Positions 1-8,258 are shown, counted from the stretch's first letter. The stretch: 33,210 bases of DNA from Acidobacteriota bacterium (GCA_026394015.1 JAPKZA010000287.1:1-33210); one strand, 5' to 3'. A program made the numbers and translations. The notes: generated by a model from the letters alone, not told the origin.

Positions 1-173
1 CGACGTCGAGGCACGTCGATCGCATCGGGCTCAGAGCCAGCTAGCGCGATCAGACGCTGATGGGCCGCTAATGCCTCGAGGCCAAGTCTGACGGTCTCGG
101 TATCCGTGGCAGCATCGCACGCTAGCCTCTCCTGTTGGAGGAGCTGATCGTCGACGTTCAGCGTTCTTTTCAT
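1..173 (-). CDS. vapB: VapB-family antitoxin, 5' part only (cut by window edge)
   Basis: The minus strand encodes an open frame of 57 codons starting MKRTLNVDDQLLQQ and still open at the window edge. The N-terminal beta-strand (RTLNVDDQLL), the middle helix (TDTETVRLGLEALAAHQRL) and the IALAGSEPD segment match the VapB antitoxin family (PF09957), where this ribbon-helix-helix-like region binds DNA and the C-terminal tail neutralises a PIN-domain VapC RNase. About the last quarter of a usual 65-80 residue VapB lies outside. The start is the ATG at 173-171; two nearby upstream ATGs (177 and 181) are out of frame. A vapC toxin gene would be expected just beyond the left edge on the same strand, which is inference. 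The gene lies downstream of the chemoreceptor with about 70 bp between them. Confidence 0.8.
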   Translation of the reverse strand, partial: MKRTLNVDDQLLQQERLACDAATDTETVRLGLEALAAHQRLIALAGSEPDAIDVPRR

Positions 174-242
174 ACATCCATAGTTACCAAATTCATATGG
201 ACGACTTTGGAGTTTTGGTGATGGATGACGGGAGCGGGGAGA

Positions 243-1628
243 TTAGGCTCCTTGGCCGACGAGTTCCTGGAGGCGACTGACCATGTGGAACATGGTTTGC
301 GATTGGGCGTTGAGTTGTTCGCTGGCGGAAGCGCACTCTTCGGCCTGGGCAGCGGAGCGCTGGTTGCTCTGTTCCAGTTGCTGGGCGGCCGTGGAGATCT
401 GGCTGATGCCGCGGGCTTGTTCGGCGCTGCCGGCGTGGACGGTGTCAATGAGGGATTTGACGCGTTTGGTGCTCTCGGTAATAGCGTGGATGGTGGTGAC
501 GACCTGGCCAACCTGCGCGTTCCCTTCTTTGGAGCGGCGGATGGATTCCTCGATGAGTTCCGCGGTGTCCTTCGCGGCTTGAGAGGAGCGCTGGGCGAGG
601 TTTCGGACCTCGTCGGCGACGTTGAGCGCGAGGATGTTGGTTTGGAAGGAGATGTTTTCGATGACGGCGATAATGCGGGAGATTTTGGAGCTGGATTCAC
701 CGATCTCTTTCATGGAGGTGATCATTTTTTCCAGGGTGTGATTGGCTTCGTTAACCTGGCCATCGACAACGGTCATGAAGTTGGCGACTTCTCGGGCGCT
801 TTCTACGTTGCCCTCGGTAGTGGCGCTGAGTTGGTGGCTGGAGGCGGAGGTTTGTTCGAGAGCGCTGGCTTGTTCGGAGGTTGTGTTGGCGAGGAGTTGG
901 CTGGAAGCGGAGATGGACCCGGCGGCGCTCGTGACTTGGCGGGCACCGTTGCTGAGTTGGTGGACGATTTCGGAGACAGTGCGATCCATGCGACCGGTGC
1001 TGCGAACGATGAGTTGGGTGAGGAAGGCACCGACAAGGGCAGTGAAGGCAAGAAGCGCCCAATTGCGATTCGTGGCGAGCCGTCCGGTTTCGAGGACAGC
1101 CGCAACGGAGGCCTGCGCGGCCGATCGACTGGATTCGCGAGCCTCGACGATGGCGGCGGAGAATTGCTTGAACGTGGGGGCGCAATCGGCGTTGAGCAGG
1201 GTGACCAGTTCCGCGGACTTCCCTTCCCGACTCAGCTGAAGGGCCCGATCGACGATGAGAACATAGCGTCCGTAGGCGTGCCGGATGGCGGCAAGGCGGC
1301 GACGATCGTCGTCGGAGGTGAGGGTTCGCTCAAATTCAGGCAGAGTGGTTTCCAAATCGCGTCGGAGCACCCGAATGGCGGCCTCGGGGGCTTGCTTGGC
1401 TTCGAGAGTCGGCTGATGGCCATGGAGCAGGACCTGAATCCGCAATTCACGGGCGGTGGCCTCGATTTTACCGGTGTAGTAGAGACCGGGAACGTGCACG
1501 GAGGCTACGTCTTCAAGGCCATGGCCTATTTGGCTCATGGAGTAGGCCATGGGGAGGCCGATAACGGCCGAGAGTAAAACTAATATGATTGCTAAGCTGT
1601 GAATTCGTTGTCCTTGCGTCCAGTTCAT
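243..1628 (-). CDS. Methyl-accepting chemotaxis protein with hairpin-tip deletion
   Basis: This is a transmembrane chemoreceptor of 461 residues. I chose the ATG at 1628 because GAAGGGA sits just upstream; an open frame continues upstream to 1733 but that part resembles nothing. TM1 spans about residues 9-29, a helical periplasmic region of about 160 residues (probably 4HB_MCP) follows, TM2 is about 190-208, and then comes a long Ala/Ser/Gln-rich cytoplasmic coiled coil. No clear HAMP domain is seen. The signalling core is recognisable as SFQTNILALN and VADEVRNLAQRSSQAA, but these are directly joined at N336-V337. Family members have about 17 residues here (the EAARAGE..G.GFAV tip) which form the hairpin turn and contact CheA, CheW and neighbouring receptors. 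No CheR/CheB pentapeptide is seen at the C-terminus. Coupling to a kinase is therefore doubtful. Confidence 0.9.
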   Translation of the reverse strand: MNWTQGQRIHSLAIILVLLSAVIGLPMAYSMSQIGHGLEDVASVHVPGLYYTGKIEATARELRIQVLLHGHQPTLEAKQAPEAAIRVLRRDLETTLPEFERTLTSDDDRRRLAAIRHAYGRYVLIVDRALQLSREGKSAELVTLLNADCAPTFKQFSAAIVEARESSRSAAQASVAAVLETGRLATNRNWALLAFTALVGAFLTQLIVRSTGRMDRTVSEIVHQLSNGARQVTSAAGSISASSQLLANTTSEQASALEQTSASSHQLSATTEGNVESAREVANFMTVVDGQVNEANHTLEKMITSMKEIGESSSKISRIIAVIENISFQTNILALNVADEVRNLAQRSSQAAKDTAELIEESIRRSKEGNAQVGQVVTTIHAITESTKRVKSLIDTVHAGSAEQARGISQISTAAQQLEQSNQRSAAQAEECASASEQLNAQSQTMFHMVSRLQELVGQGA

Positions 1629-1689
1629 GCGTTGCGTCCCTTCGGGTAAGTACCCTGTGCGGGTCATATCGCTGGAAGCGTCAACAGCT

Positions 1690-1711
1690 TTAGCGATTGT
1701 TCGGTCGCTAA
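1690..1711. repeat. 7-bp inverted repeat upstream of the chemoreceptor
   Basis: TTAGCGA (1690-1696) and TCGCTAA (1705-1711) form a perfect inverted repeat with an 8-nt loop, about 60 bp upstream of the preferred chemoreceptor start. On the plus strand it is followed by GG and six T, which looks like a terminator, but no plus-strand gene ends here. An operator or 5' UTR hairpin for the chemoreceptor is equally possible. Confidence 0.35.
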
Positions 1712-1786
1712 GGTTTTTTCCTGAGCGCGACATTTTTCGCTTTAGGCCAAAAGTTTTGCCCAGTACCCGCCGATGTATGGACTAGT

Positions 1787-2317
1787 ATGTCGGTAGACGC
1801 ATTTCTCTGGGTTCTTTTGCCTGTGTTCATCGCGGCCGGTTCCTCTTTGCTCTCTTTCTTCGTCATGCAGGCGAAGCTGGATGTAGCGGTCTCGCAAGAG
1901 AGGGAGATTATCGCGAAGCTCCAGGCGCAGCTGCAGGCGCAACAACAGTCGGTCGAGGACAAAGTCCATGCGGCCGAAGAGGGGGCTAAGCGTACCTCCT
2001 TTGACAACTTCCTCGCCGATATTCGGGTGGAAGAACGGCATTACGTTCGGGAATCGAAATCCTCGTCGTCCACCAAGAAAGCGATGGTGTTGCAGGAGCG
2101 GATTTATTTCCGGAACCTTCCGCTGTCGAATTGGGTGGAGCATGAAATGACGGTGGAAGAAGGTGGCGACCTGGTTCGACTGGCGAAGGCCGCGTCGGTG
2201 TTCAGTGGGGCCCTCGCGGCACCTGGCGAAACCGACGATCTTCCATCGGATGTGCCGATGCAGGTTGGGCCACGACTGGTGCGGAAAGAACCGTCCGGTG
2301 GCCTTCTGGTTGGTTAA
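1787..2317 (+). CDS. Membrane-anchored coiled-coil hypothetical protein
   Basis: This is a 176-residue protein that I do not recognise as a named family. Residues 5-27 (FLWVLLPVFIAAGSSLLSFF) form one N-terminal membrane anchor. Residues about 33-66 are rich in Gln, Glu, Lys and Leu and should form a coiled coil (QLQAQQQSVEDK). A more polar globular part follows, with RVEERHYVRES and ERIYFRNLPLSNWVEHE. It stands alone on the plus strand, divergent from the chemoreceptor. Its last 39 codons overlap, tail to tail, the end of the minus-strand epimerase gene, so the annotated C-terminus of one of the two may be a late extension. The start has no strong Shine-Dalgarno sequence. Confidence 0.7.
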   Translation: MSVDAFLWVLLPVFIAAGSSLLSFFVMQAKLDVAVSQEREIIAKLQAQLQAQQQSVEDKVHAAEEGAKRTSFDNFLADIRVEERHYVRESKSSSSTKKAMVLQERIYFRNLPLSNWVEHEMTVEEGGDLVRLAKAASVFSGALAAPGETDDLPSDVPMQVGPRLVRKEPSGGLLVG

Positions 2318-2963
2318 GGGCTCCGACGGCGCGGATCTGGGGGACGGGAAGTGTTTGGATGGACAGGGGCGGGTTTTCGACGGCCCAAACGAGTGCTGCC
2401 ACCATTTCGTCTTTCGTGACCAATCCGAGGCGGAGGGCTCCGGCCCGCCAGCGCTGGCTCTGTTCGGCGGCTTTATAGAGGGGCAAGAGGAGATAGGGCC
2501 ACCAGTGCCCCTCGCCTAGGACATACCAAGGCCGAAGGATCGAGACGGGGAGTCCGGAGAGAACCAGACGCCCCTCGCATCGTCTACGCACTTCGATGTA
2601 ACTTCGCATGATGGGCGCTGGATGGGCGACGCTCAGATAGACGAAGTGGCTGACCTGACTTCGACGCGCGACGGCCAACGACTCCTCGAATGACCGGCCA
2701 TCGACGGCTTCGAACTGCTTGCCCTTCCAGGGTGCGGGGTGGGAGGTTCCGGTGAGGTGGACGAAGGTATCTCCAGGTCCCACTTCGAACTCAAACGAAC
2801 CACTGGAGAGGGGATCGCCTTCGACGGGCAGGGACCCAGGAGGGACACGGCTGCGGGAGCGGGGTCGGTACAGACATTTGACCGAGTGTCCGCGCCGGAG
2901 AAGTTCCGCGATCATCGGCCGGCCGAGGTAGCCGGTGCCGCCGCTCACAAATACGTTTGCCAT
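2202..2963 (-). CDS. NAD(P)-binding SDR-type epimerase/dehydratase-like protein
   Basis: This 253-residue protein has an N-terminal Rossmann dinucleotide-binding motif (FVSGGTGYLG, residues 5-14) of the extended or atypical short-chain dehydrogenase family. Further family features are the strand FVHLTGT, the core FVYLSVAHP, and SYIEVRRRCE, where the usual Tyr-xxx-Lys pair has Arg for Lys. A substrate-side motif, LPVSILRPWYVLGEG, follows. The substrate is unknown; relatives are annotated as nucleoside-diphosphate-sugar epimerases. The fold appears complete near PVPQIRAVG, so the last 38 or so residues look like read-through into the region that overlaps the convergent plus-strand gene (2202-2317). 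It lies 29 bp downstream of the TIGR03437 protein gene on the same strand and may be co-transcribed with it. Confidence 0.82.
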   Translation of the reverse strand: MANVFVSGGTGYLGRPMIAELLRRGHSVKCLYRPRSRSRVPPGSLPVEGDPLSSGSFEFEVGPGDTFVHLTGTSHPAPWKGKQFEAVDGRSFEESLAVARRSQVSHFVYLSVAHPAPIMRSYIEVRRRCEGRLVLSGLPVSILRPWYVLGEGHWWPYLLLPLYKAAEQSQRWRAGALRLGLVTKDEMVAALVWAVENPPLSIQTLPVPQIRAVGALNQPEGHRTVLSAPVVAQPASAHPMEDRRFRQVPRGPH

Positions 2964-2992
2964 GGCTACTCTCCCTTACGAGAGCGAGGCGA

Positions 2993-5113
2993 TTATGGAT
3001 TGGGCTGCCGGACGGAAATCGACTGGGGTCCGCTGCACGCTGACCCGGCGCAGATGACGAGCGAGGTCGTCAGCGTCTGCAAATCGGCGGGGACCGCGGC
3101 ATTTACCTGCTGGACTCCGATTAGGCCTGGAGCAGGGCCGGCGTATAGGGGCGTCTGGGGGGACCGATCGTGGATGAGTACGGTTACCGAAGGGCCGTCC
3201 AAACCGGTCAAAAAGAGCTGGACGACGCTGCCGGAGTCGGCTGGATTGGCGGCGGTGTTGGCTGAATTGTCCTGGTTGAGAATTGCTCCGGGGAAGATGC
3301 CGGGATTCGTGGTCGCCAGCGGAACGGCGACGGGCACGGACTGGCGGCCGTCGACGATGACGATGGCCTGGGCGCTGGACCGTCCGACCAACTCGGTGGG
3401 GACCTGGAAGTTGATTTGGCGGGAATCGGCGAACAGGATGCGGCCTTCGAGGCCGTCCATCGTCAGCCGGGTGGCGGTGCCGGTCAAGTTGCGGCCGAAG
3501 AGGGAGCCCAGGGAGCCGGGCACCAGCGGGCCGGGTTGGAAGGCTCCGTGGCTGATGGCGTTGATTTCGGGGTTGGGGGTGGCCGGGGGCAAGGTTAGGT
3601 TGCGGGCCACCATGCGTACATTGGCCGAGCGGGTGCCGGCGAGCGGTCCGCCGTCAATGACCAATGTCGCTTCGTAGGTTCCCGGGGGGAACCCGTTTCC
3701 AGCGACGGCGTCGAGCCGGACGGTGGCATTGTTGAGCCCGTTTTCGGGGTCGAAGCGGAGCCATCCGGTGCCGCTGCGGTAGATCACTGACGCGGTCCAG
3801 GAAAGCACGCCGCCGCCGTCGTTCAGGACGCGAATGAAGCGGGTTTGTCCGGTGGAGCCGATGATGACGTCATAGGTGAGATCGGGCGAGTCGACCGTGA
3901 GACGGGGAAACAGATTCGAGTTGCAGTCGCCGAGGGCGTTGCAATCGGTGGGCGGCGCGATCTCTTGGAATCGCGGTACGGGGGCGGTCGAGCTGGGGCT
4001 GGCGACCGTTGATACGGGCCCGAGGCTTAAACTGAGGTCGGCGCGGATGGAGCCGCCGTCGGGCCGCTGCTCGAGAATGAGGAAGGTGGGGATTTGGACG
4101 GACTCGCGGAGATTGGCGACACTGTCCATGACTTCGAAGGCGGCGACGCCGGATCCGTTTGTGAGGGTGACCTCGGCGAGTTGATCGAAATCGATGGTCC
4201 CGACGCCTCCACTGGGGGTGAAGAGCGGCACGCCGCCGGCGCCGGAGTTGTCGGTGTTGGTGACGCGGGAGAGGAGGAGCTGTCCGTTGCCGGCGGAGAA
4301 ATATCTTCCTCCGCTGATGGGCAGGCCGAGGTCGCCGGCGGAGGTGGGGATGGCTCCGCTGGAACCGACGGCGACCGCGGGGGTGAACACGCGGGCTCCG
4401 ACGGGAAAGCCGGCGTAGCGAACGAGGATTCGTGTTCCGACATCGGTCTGCGGGCCTTTGCGCTGAAACGAGTCGGAGAAACCTTCGGTGATGCGGACGG
4501 AGGCGTAACGGACGCCGCGGCGGATGAACTCGGGAAAGCTGACGGTTTCTGGCAGTCGCGACTGGGTGCAAACGAAGGTGGTGGAGTAGGAGGCGAGAAG
4601 CCCGCGCTGGGTGATGCCGACGGTAAACGGCGCGTTGTCGGTGCGGATTTGGCCGGCGGTGACGGTGGCGAGGGCGACCCGAATGGGCTGTTCGGGATTA
4701 TTCGGGGGAGCGATGCGGAGGTTGGTGATGCGCAGGACGGCGGTCCCGGTGGAGGACAAGTTGAACTGGACGCTGGGGAAGGTGACTTGGTTAGAGGCCG
4801 TCGCGAAGGCTTGGGTGTTTAAGATCGCTTCGCCGGATCCGCTGCTGGCGGTGAGGATGATGTCGAGTGCTCCGTTGGGGAGCGTCTTGTTCGTGATGGG
4901 GCCGGAGAATGAGATCAGGGTGAGTTCGCCGCGAATGGTGGCGGCGGGGGCGCCGCCGGAGCAGTTCAGCAACATGTCGCCGACGCGTTCGCTTAAACCT
5001 TCGGTCCGGACGATGGTGGGTACCGCGGTCGCCAGGCAATTCACGCCGCTGGCAGGCTGCGCCAAGGCCGCCAGAGCCGTAACAATCAGGAGCAATGCAA
5101 CTTTCAGACGCAT
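2993..5113 (-). CDS. Secreted BACON/TIGR03437-domain protein
   Basis: This 706-residue exported protein starts with a clear signal peptide (MRLKVALLLIVTALAALAQP). The N-terminal half is Ser/Thr/Gly-rich beta-structure with few recognisable motifs. Residues about 405-504 resemble a BACON-like Ig-fold domain (LTYDVIIG, GGVLSWTASV, WLRFDPENG, PPGTYEATLVI). Residues about 507-706 match the Solibacter C-terminal domain TIGR03437 (AISHGAFQPGPLVPGSLGSLFG, ADSRQINFQVP, PGIFPG, VQLFLTGL, GLIGVQQVNAAVP). This domain is strongly expanded in Solibacter-type genomes, and its function is unknown. I took the ATG at 5113; the frame is open to 5932 but that part is antisense to nadA and has no family resemblance. 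It is divergent from nadA. Confidence 0.88.
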   Translation of the reverse strand: MRLKVALLLIVTALAALAQPASGVNCLATAVPTIVRTEGLSERVGDMLLNCSGGAPAATIRGELTLISFSGPITNKTLPNGALDIILTASSGSGEAILNTQAFATASNQVTFPSVQFNLSSTGTAVLRITNLRIAPPNNPEQPIRVALATVTAGQIRTDNAPFTVGITQRGLLASYSTTFVCTQSRLPETVSFPEFIRRGVRYASVRITEGFSDSFQRKGPQTDVGTRILVRYAGFPVGARVFTPAVAVGSSGAIPTSAGDLGLPISGGRYFSAGNGQLLLSRVTNTDNSGAGGVPLFTPSGGVGTIDFDQLAEVTLTNGSGVAAFEVMDSVANLRESVQIPTFLILEQRPDGGSIRADLSLSLGPVSTVASPSSTAPVPRFQEIAPPTDCNALGDCNSNLFPRLTVDSPDLTYDVIIGSTGQTRFIRVLNDGGGVLSWTASVIYRSGTGWLRFDPENGLNNATVRLDAVAGNGFPPGTYEATLVIDGGPLAGTRSANVRMVARNLTLPPATPNPEINAISHGAFQPGPLVPGSLGSLFGRNLTGTATRLTMDGLEGRILFADSRQINFQVPTELVGRSSAQAIVIVDGRQSVPVAVPLATTNPGIFPGAILNQDNSANTAANPADSGSVVQLFLTGLDGPSVTVLIHDRSPQTPLYAGPAPGLIGVQQVNAAVPADLQTLTTSLVICAGSACSGPQSISVRQPNP

Positions 5114-5137
5114 AGGCTTCTCTAACGGAAGGATACA

Positions 5138-5173
5138 ATGAAGAGAGACGGGCGACGTCCGGTGTTTCAGTAA
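5138..5173 (+). CDS. Possible 11-codon leader ORF upstream of nadA
   Basis: An ATG at 5138 is preceded by GGAAGGA (5127-5133), the best Shine-Dalgarno sequence in this intergenic gap. It opens the peptide MKRDGRRPVFQ and stops at TAA 5171-5173. The nadA ATG follows six bases later, in the same frame, and has no good ribosome-binding site of its own. This could be a leader peptide that feeds ribosomes to nadA by reinitiation, or a former N-terminal extension now cut by a stop codon. Only sequence supports it. Confidence 0.3.
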   Translation: MKRDGRRPVFQ

Positions 5174-5179
5174 ATTTCT

Positions 5180-6112
5180 ATGGCGACCCTTACGACCAGC
5201 ATTGCTGATGAGATTCTTTCGCTCAAACGAGAGCGGAACGCGGTGATTCTTGCGCATCACTACCAGGAAAGCGAGATCCAGGAGTTGGCCGATGTGATCG
5301 GCGACAGCCTGGAGCTGGCTCGGAAGGCGAAAGAGCTGGAATGCGAGGTGATTGCTTTTTGCGGTGTCTGGTTTATGGCCGAAACAGCGAAAGCATTGAA
5401 CCCTGCCCGGACGGTGATTGTTCCTGATCAGAACGCCGGCTGTTCGCTGGTGGATAGCTGCCCGGTGGACATGGTGCGTGCGTTTAAGCGCAAGTACCCG
5501 GACCACGCGGTCGTGAGCTACATCAACACGTCGATCGAAGTGAAGGCGGAGAGCGACATTATCTGCACGTCTTCGAACGCCGTGAAGATCGTGAATTCGA
5601 TTCCCGCCGATCAACCGATTCTGTTCCTGCCGGACATTAATCTGGGCAATTACGTGAAGAAAGAGACCGGACGGACGAATATGCGGATCTGGCAGGGGGC
5701 TTGCATTGTCCACACGACGTTTGCCGCCCGGAAGGTGACGGAGGCGCGGATGGCGCATCCGGAAGCGATGGTGGTGGCGCATCCGGAGTGTCCTGGGGAT
5801 GTCCTGCTGCAGGCTGAGTTCATCGGTTCGACTTCCGCGCTGATCAAGTACTGCGTGGAGAGCGAACGGAACTCTTTCATCGTGATGACCGAAAGCGGGG
5901 TGCAGCATTCGCTGCGGAAGTTCGCTCCGCACAAGCAGTTTTATTTCGTGACGAACGAGAATTGCAATTGCAGCGAGTGCCCTTACATGAAGATGAATTC
6001 GCTGGAGAAGTTGCGGGATTGTCTCGAGTCGGTGAGCCCGCGGGTGGAGCTTAGCCCGGAACTGATGGAACGCGCCCGCCTGCCAATCGAGCGCATGCTC
6101 GCGGTTAAGTAG
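5180..6112 (+). CDS. nadA: Quinolinate synthase NadA
   Basis: NadA condenses iminoaspartate with dihydroxyacetone phosphate to quinolinate in de novo NAD synthesis, using a [4Fe-4S] cluster. The 310 residues are full length. Motifs are AHHYQ (25-29), GDSLELA, FMAETAK, NAGCSLVDSCP, PDINLGNYV, GACIVH, HPECP, GSTSALIKY, TESGVQHSL and CSECPYMKMN. By comparison with archaeal NadA, the likely cluster ligands are C88, C175 and C267. The partner enzyme nadB is in this window but 18 kb away on the other strand. The stop codon directly abuts the moaA start, so the two should be co-transcribed. The start lacks a good Shine-Dalgarno sequence; see the leader ORF just upstream. Confidence 0.96.
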   Translation: MATLTTSIADEILSLKRERNAVILAHHYQESEIQELADVIGDSLELARKAKELECEVIAFCGVWFMAETAKALNPARTVIVPDQNAGCSLVDSCPVDMVRAFKRKYPDHAVVSYINTSIEVKAESDIICTSSNAVKIVNSIPADQPILFLPDINLGNYVKKETGRTNMRIWQGACIVHTTFAARKVTEARMAHPEAMVVAHPECPGDVLLQAEFIGSTSALIKYCVESERNSFIVMTESGVQHSLRKFAPHKQFYFVTNENCNCSECPYMKMNSLEKLRDCLESVSPRVELSPELMERARLPIERMLAVK

Positions 6113-7111
6113 ATGTCAGAAGCACCACTGTTGGACACGTTCGGTCGGCTCCACGACAACCTCCGCATTAGCGTGACGGATCGTTGCAATATTCGCTGCT
6201 TTTACTGCATGCCCGAAGACGGGGTGAAGTTTATGCCGCGACAGGAGATTCTTTCGTTCGAAGAGATCGCTCGCGTGGCGCGGGTGGCGGTTTCGATGGG
6301 CGTCCGCAAGCTTCGACTGACCGGCGGCGAGCCGTTGCTGCGCAAGGATCTGCCGGTGCTGATCGAACAGTTAATGGCGATTCCTGGCGTCGAAGATATT
6401 GCGTTGACGACGAACGCGGTGCTGCTGGCCGACCAGGCGGCGGATCTGTACAAGTCCGGCCTGCGGCGGTTGAACGTTCACCTGGATACGCTGGACCGGG
6501 ATCGATTTTTTCAAATTACGCGCCGGGATGACTTTGATAAAGTCATGGGCGGGATCGATACGGCACTGGGACTGGGCTTTGGGCCGATCAAGATTAACGC
6601 GGTGGCGGTGAAGAATCTGGTGGAGCCGGACATCGTACCGCTGGCTCGTTTCGGTCGGGAGCGGGGCATCGAAATCCGCTACATCGAGTTTATGCCGCTG
6701 GATGCGCAAGGCATTTGGGACAAAGCGAAGGTGCTGCTGCAGGACGACATGCTGCGACTGCTGGCGGCGGAGATTGGTCCGCTGGAAGAGATTCCGGACC
6801 GCGACCCACGGGCCCCGGCCAGCGAGTACCGGTTCGCCGACGGGGTTGGCCGGGTTGGGTTCATCAGTTCGGTGAGCCACCCGTTTTGCCTGAACTGCAA
6901 TCGGATTCGACTGACTTCGGACGGGAAGCTGCGGTATTGTCTTTTCGCGATTGAAGAGACGGACGTGAAGGGCCTGCTGCGGGGTGACGCTTCGGACGAT
7001 GATATCCGGGCGACCATTCGGGAGACGGTAACCCGGAAGTGGATCGGCCACGAGATCAACACACAAAAATTTGTGGCGCCCCCGCGGCCGATGTATTCGA
7101 TCGGCGGCTAG
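6113..7111 (+). CDS. moaA: GTP 3',8-cyclase MoaA (molybdenum cofactor)
   Basis: MoaA is a radical SAM enzyme that, with MoaC, converts GTP to the pyranopterin precursor of molybdenum cofactor. The 332 residues are full length. The N-terminal radical SAM cluster motif is C25-x3-C29-x2-C32 (CNIRCFYC). TGGEPLLR is the SAM/glycine-rich motif. The C-terminal second cluster is C259-x2-C262-x13-C276 (FCLNCNR...LRYC). The protein ends YSIGG, keeping the C-terminal Gly-Gly that is functionally important in this family. It starts immediately after the nadA stop. fdhD, 4 kb downstream, serves molybdenum-dependent formate dehydrogenases, so the context fits, although no Mo-enzyme is encoded here. Confidence 0.97.
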   Translation: MSEAPLLDTFGRLHDNLRISVTDRCNIRCFYCMPEDGVKFMPRQEILSFEEIARVARVAVSMGVRKLRLTGGEPLLRKDLPVLIEQLMAIPGVEDIALTTNAVLLADQAADLYKSGLRRLNVHLDTLDRDRFFQITRRDDFDKVMGGIDTALGLGFGPIKINAVAVKNLVEPDIVPLARFGRERGIEIRYIEFMPLDAQGIWDKAKVLLQDDMLRLLAAEIGPLEEIPDRDPRAPASEYRFADGVGRVGFISSVSHPFCLNCNRIRLTSDGKLRYCLFAIEETDVKGLLRGDASDDDIRATIRETVTRKWIGHEINTQKFVAPPRPMYSIGG

Positions 7112-7112
7112 C

Positions 7113-8162
7113 TTACTTCAGGCCCATGATGCGGCGGTTGCGCTTGGTATCGGTGGCGCCGCCGGCGAAATCGTCGAAGGCTTTTTTCGGCACATCGATC
7201 AGATGCGAAGCGATGAACGGCGCGCCTTCGGCGGCCCCTTGCACGCTGTCTTTGAAGCAGCATTCCCATTCGAGAACGGCCCAGCTGGAGTAGCCGGCCG
7301 CGGTCATCCGAGAGAAGACCTGCTTGAAGTCGACCTGCCCGTCGCCGAGGCTGCGGAAGCGGCCCGGCCGTTCCTTCCAACCGAGGTAACCGCCGTAGAC
7401 ACCCGCTTTGGCGGAGGGACGGAACTCGGCATCCTTAACGTGGAAGGCCTTGATGCGGCTGGCATAGAGGTCGATGAAGCCGACGTAGTCCATGCACTGG
7501 AGGATGAAGTGGGAGGGGTCGTAGTTGATGTTGACGCGGGCGTGGTTGCCGGTGGCTTCGAGGAACCGTTCAAAGGTCGCACCGTCGAAAACGTCTTCGC
7601 CGGGATGGAGTTCGTAGGCGAAATCGACGCCGTGCTGATCGGCTAGATCGAGGATGGGTTTCCAGCGTTTGGCGAGTTCTTTGAAGCCTTCTTCGACGAG
7701 GCCTTCGGGGCGCTGGGGCCAGGGGTAGAGGGTGGGCCAAAGCAGTGCGCCGGTGAACGACGGCGATACTTTCAGGCCCAAATTGGCGGAGGCTTTAATG
7801 ACGAGCTTGAGTTGCTTGATGGCCCATTCGCTGCGGGCTTTCGGGTCGCCTCGCACTTCGGGCGCGGCGAAGCCGTCGAAGAGTTCGTCATAAGCGGGAT
7901 GGCTGGCTACAAGTTGCCCCTGCAGATGCGAGGCAAGTTCGGTGATTTCCAAGCCATTGGTTTGGCCCTTGAGGTCGTCGCAATAGGTTTTCGACTCGGC
8001 GGCCTTCTTCAGGTTCATGATGCGGCTGTCCCAGGAAGGAAGCTGCACCCCGACGTAACCGAGCGATTTGGCCCACTCCGTAATCGCGGGAAGCGAATTG
8101 TACGGCGCCTCGTCGGACATAAATTGAGCAAGAAATAGGGCTGGCCCTTTGATCTGTGGCAT
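7113..8162 (-). CDS. Sugar phosphate isomerase/epimerase (xylose isomerase-like TIM barrel)
   Basis: This 349-residue protein belongs to the AP-endonuclease-2/xylose isomerase-like superfamily (PF01261). Seen motifs are GPALFLAQF, SLGYVGVQLPSWD, VDFAYELHPGEDVFDG, VNINYDPSHFILQ, RIKAFHVKDAE and AVLEWECCF, which carry the expected Glu, Asp and His metal ligands. The substrate is unknown; close relatives sit in inositol or sugar catabolism clusters. I chose the ATG at 8162 because the conserved IKGPALFLAQF segment lies before the next Met; the frame continues much further upstream but that part is antisense to the repair fusion gene. It is convergent with moaA (1 bp apart) and divergent from the repair gene. 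A second, different TIM-barrel protein lies on the other side of that gene. Confidence 0.9.
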   Translation of the reverse strand: MPQIKGPALFLAQFMSDEAPYNSLPAITEWAKSLGYVGVQLPSWDSRIMNLKKAAESKTYCDDLKGQTNGLEITELASHLQGQLVASHPAYDELFDGFAAPEVRGDPKARSEWAIKQLKLVIKASANLGLKVSPSFTGALLWPTLYPWPQRPEGLVEEGFKELAKRWKPILDLADQHGVDFAYELHPGEDVFDGATFERFLEATGNHARVNINYDPSHFILQCMDYVGFIDLYASRIKAFHVKDAEFRPSAKAGVYGGYLGWKERPGRFRSLGDGQVDFKQVFSRMTAAGYSSWAVLEWECCFKDSVQGAAEGAPFIASHLIDVPKKAFDDFAGGATDTKRNRRIMGLK

Positions 8163-8258
8163 ACCCTGACAGCGTACGCCAAATCGTCGCGTCCTGCACA
8201 AGGGCGGAGATTGTTGATGTCCGAAAACGGCTCGTGACGGTGCTGGAAATCGCTTATT

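Noticed and set aside
225-1577. Long plus-strand open frame opposite the chemoreceptor gene.
   Set aside because: Gly/Ala/Asp-rich composition is the complement of an MCP coding strand; no family features and no independent start signals.
1617-1660. Leader of the chemoreceptor (minus strand) contains GCACAGGG, a short hairpin, and GGGACGCAACGC, resembling half of a GEMM-I cyclic-di-GMP riboswitch.
   Set aside because: The start codon follows immediately, the second helix is absent and AAGCC is not matched, so a complete aptamer cannot fit. The similarity is probably chance, though a covariance search would settle it.
5114-5932. Open extension of the TIGR03437 protein frame upstream of its ATG at 5113.
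   Set aside because: It is antisense to nadA, His/Arg-rich without motifs, and the signal peptide begins at 5113.
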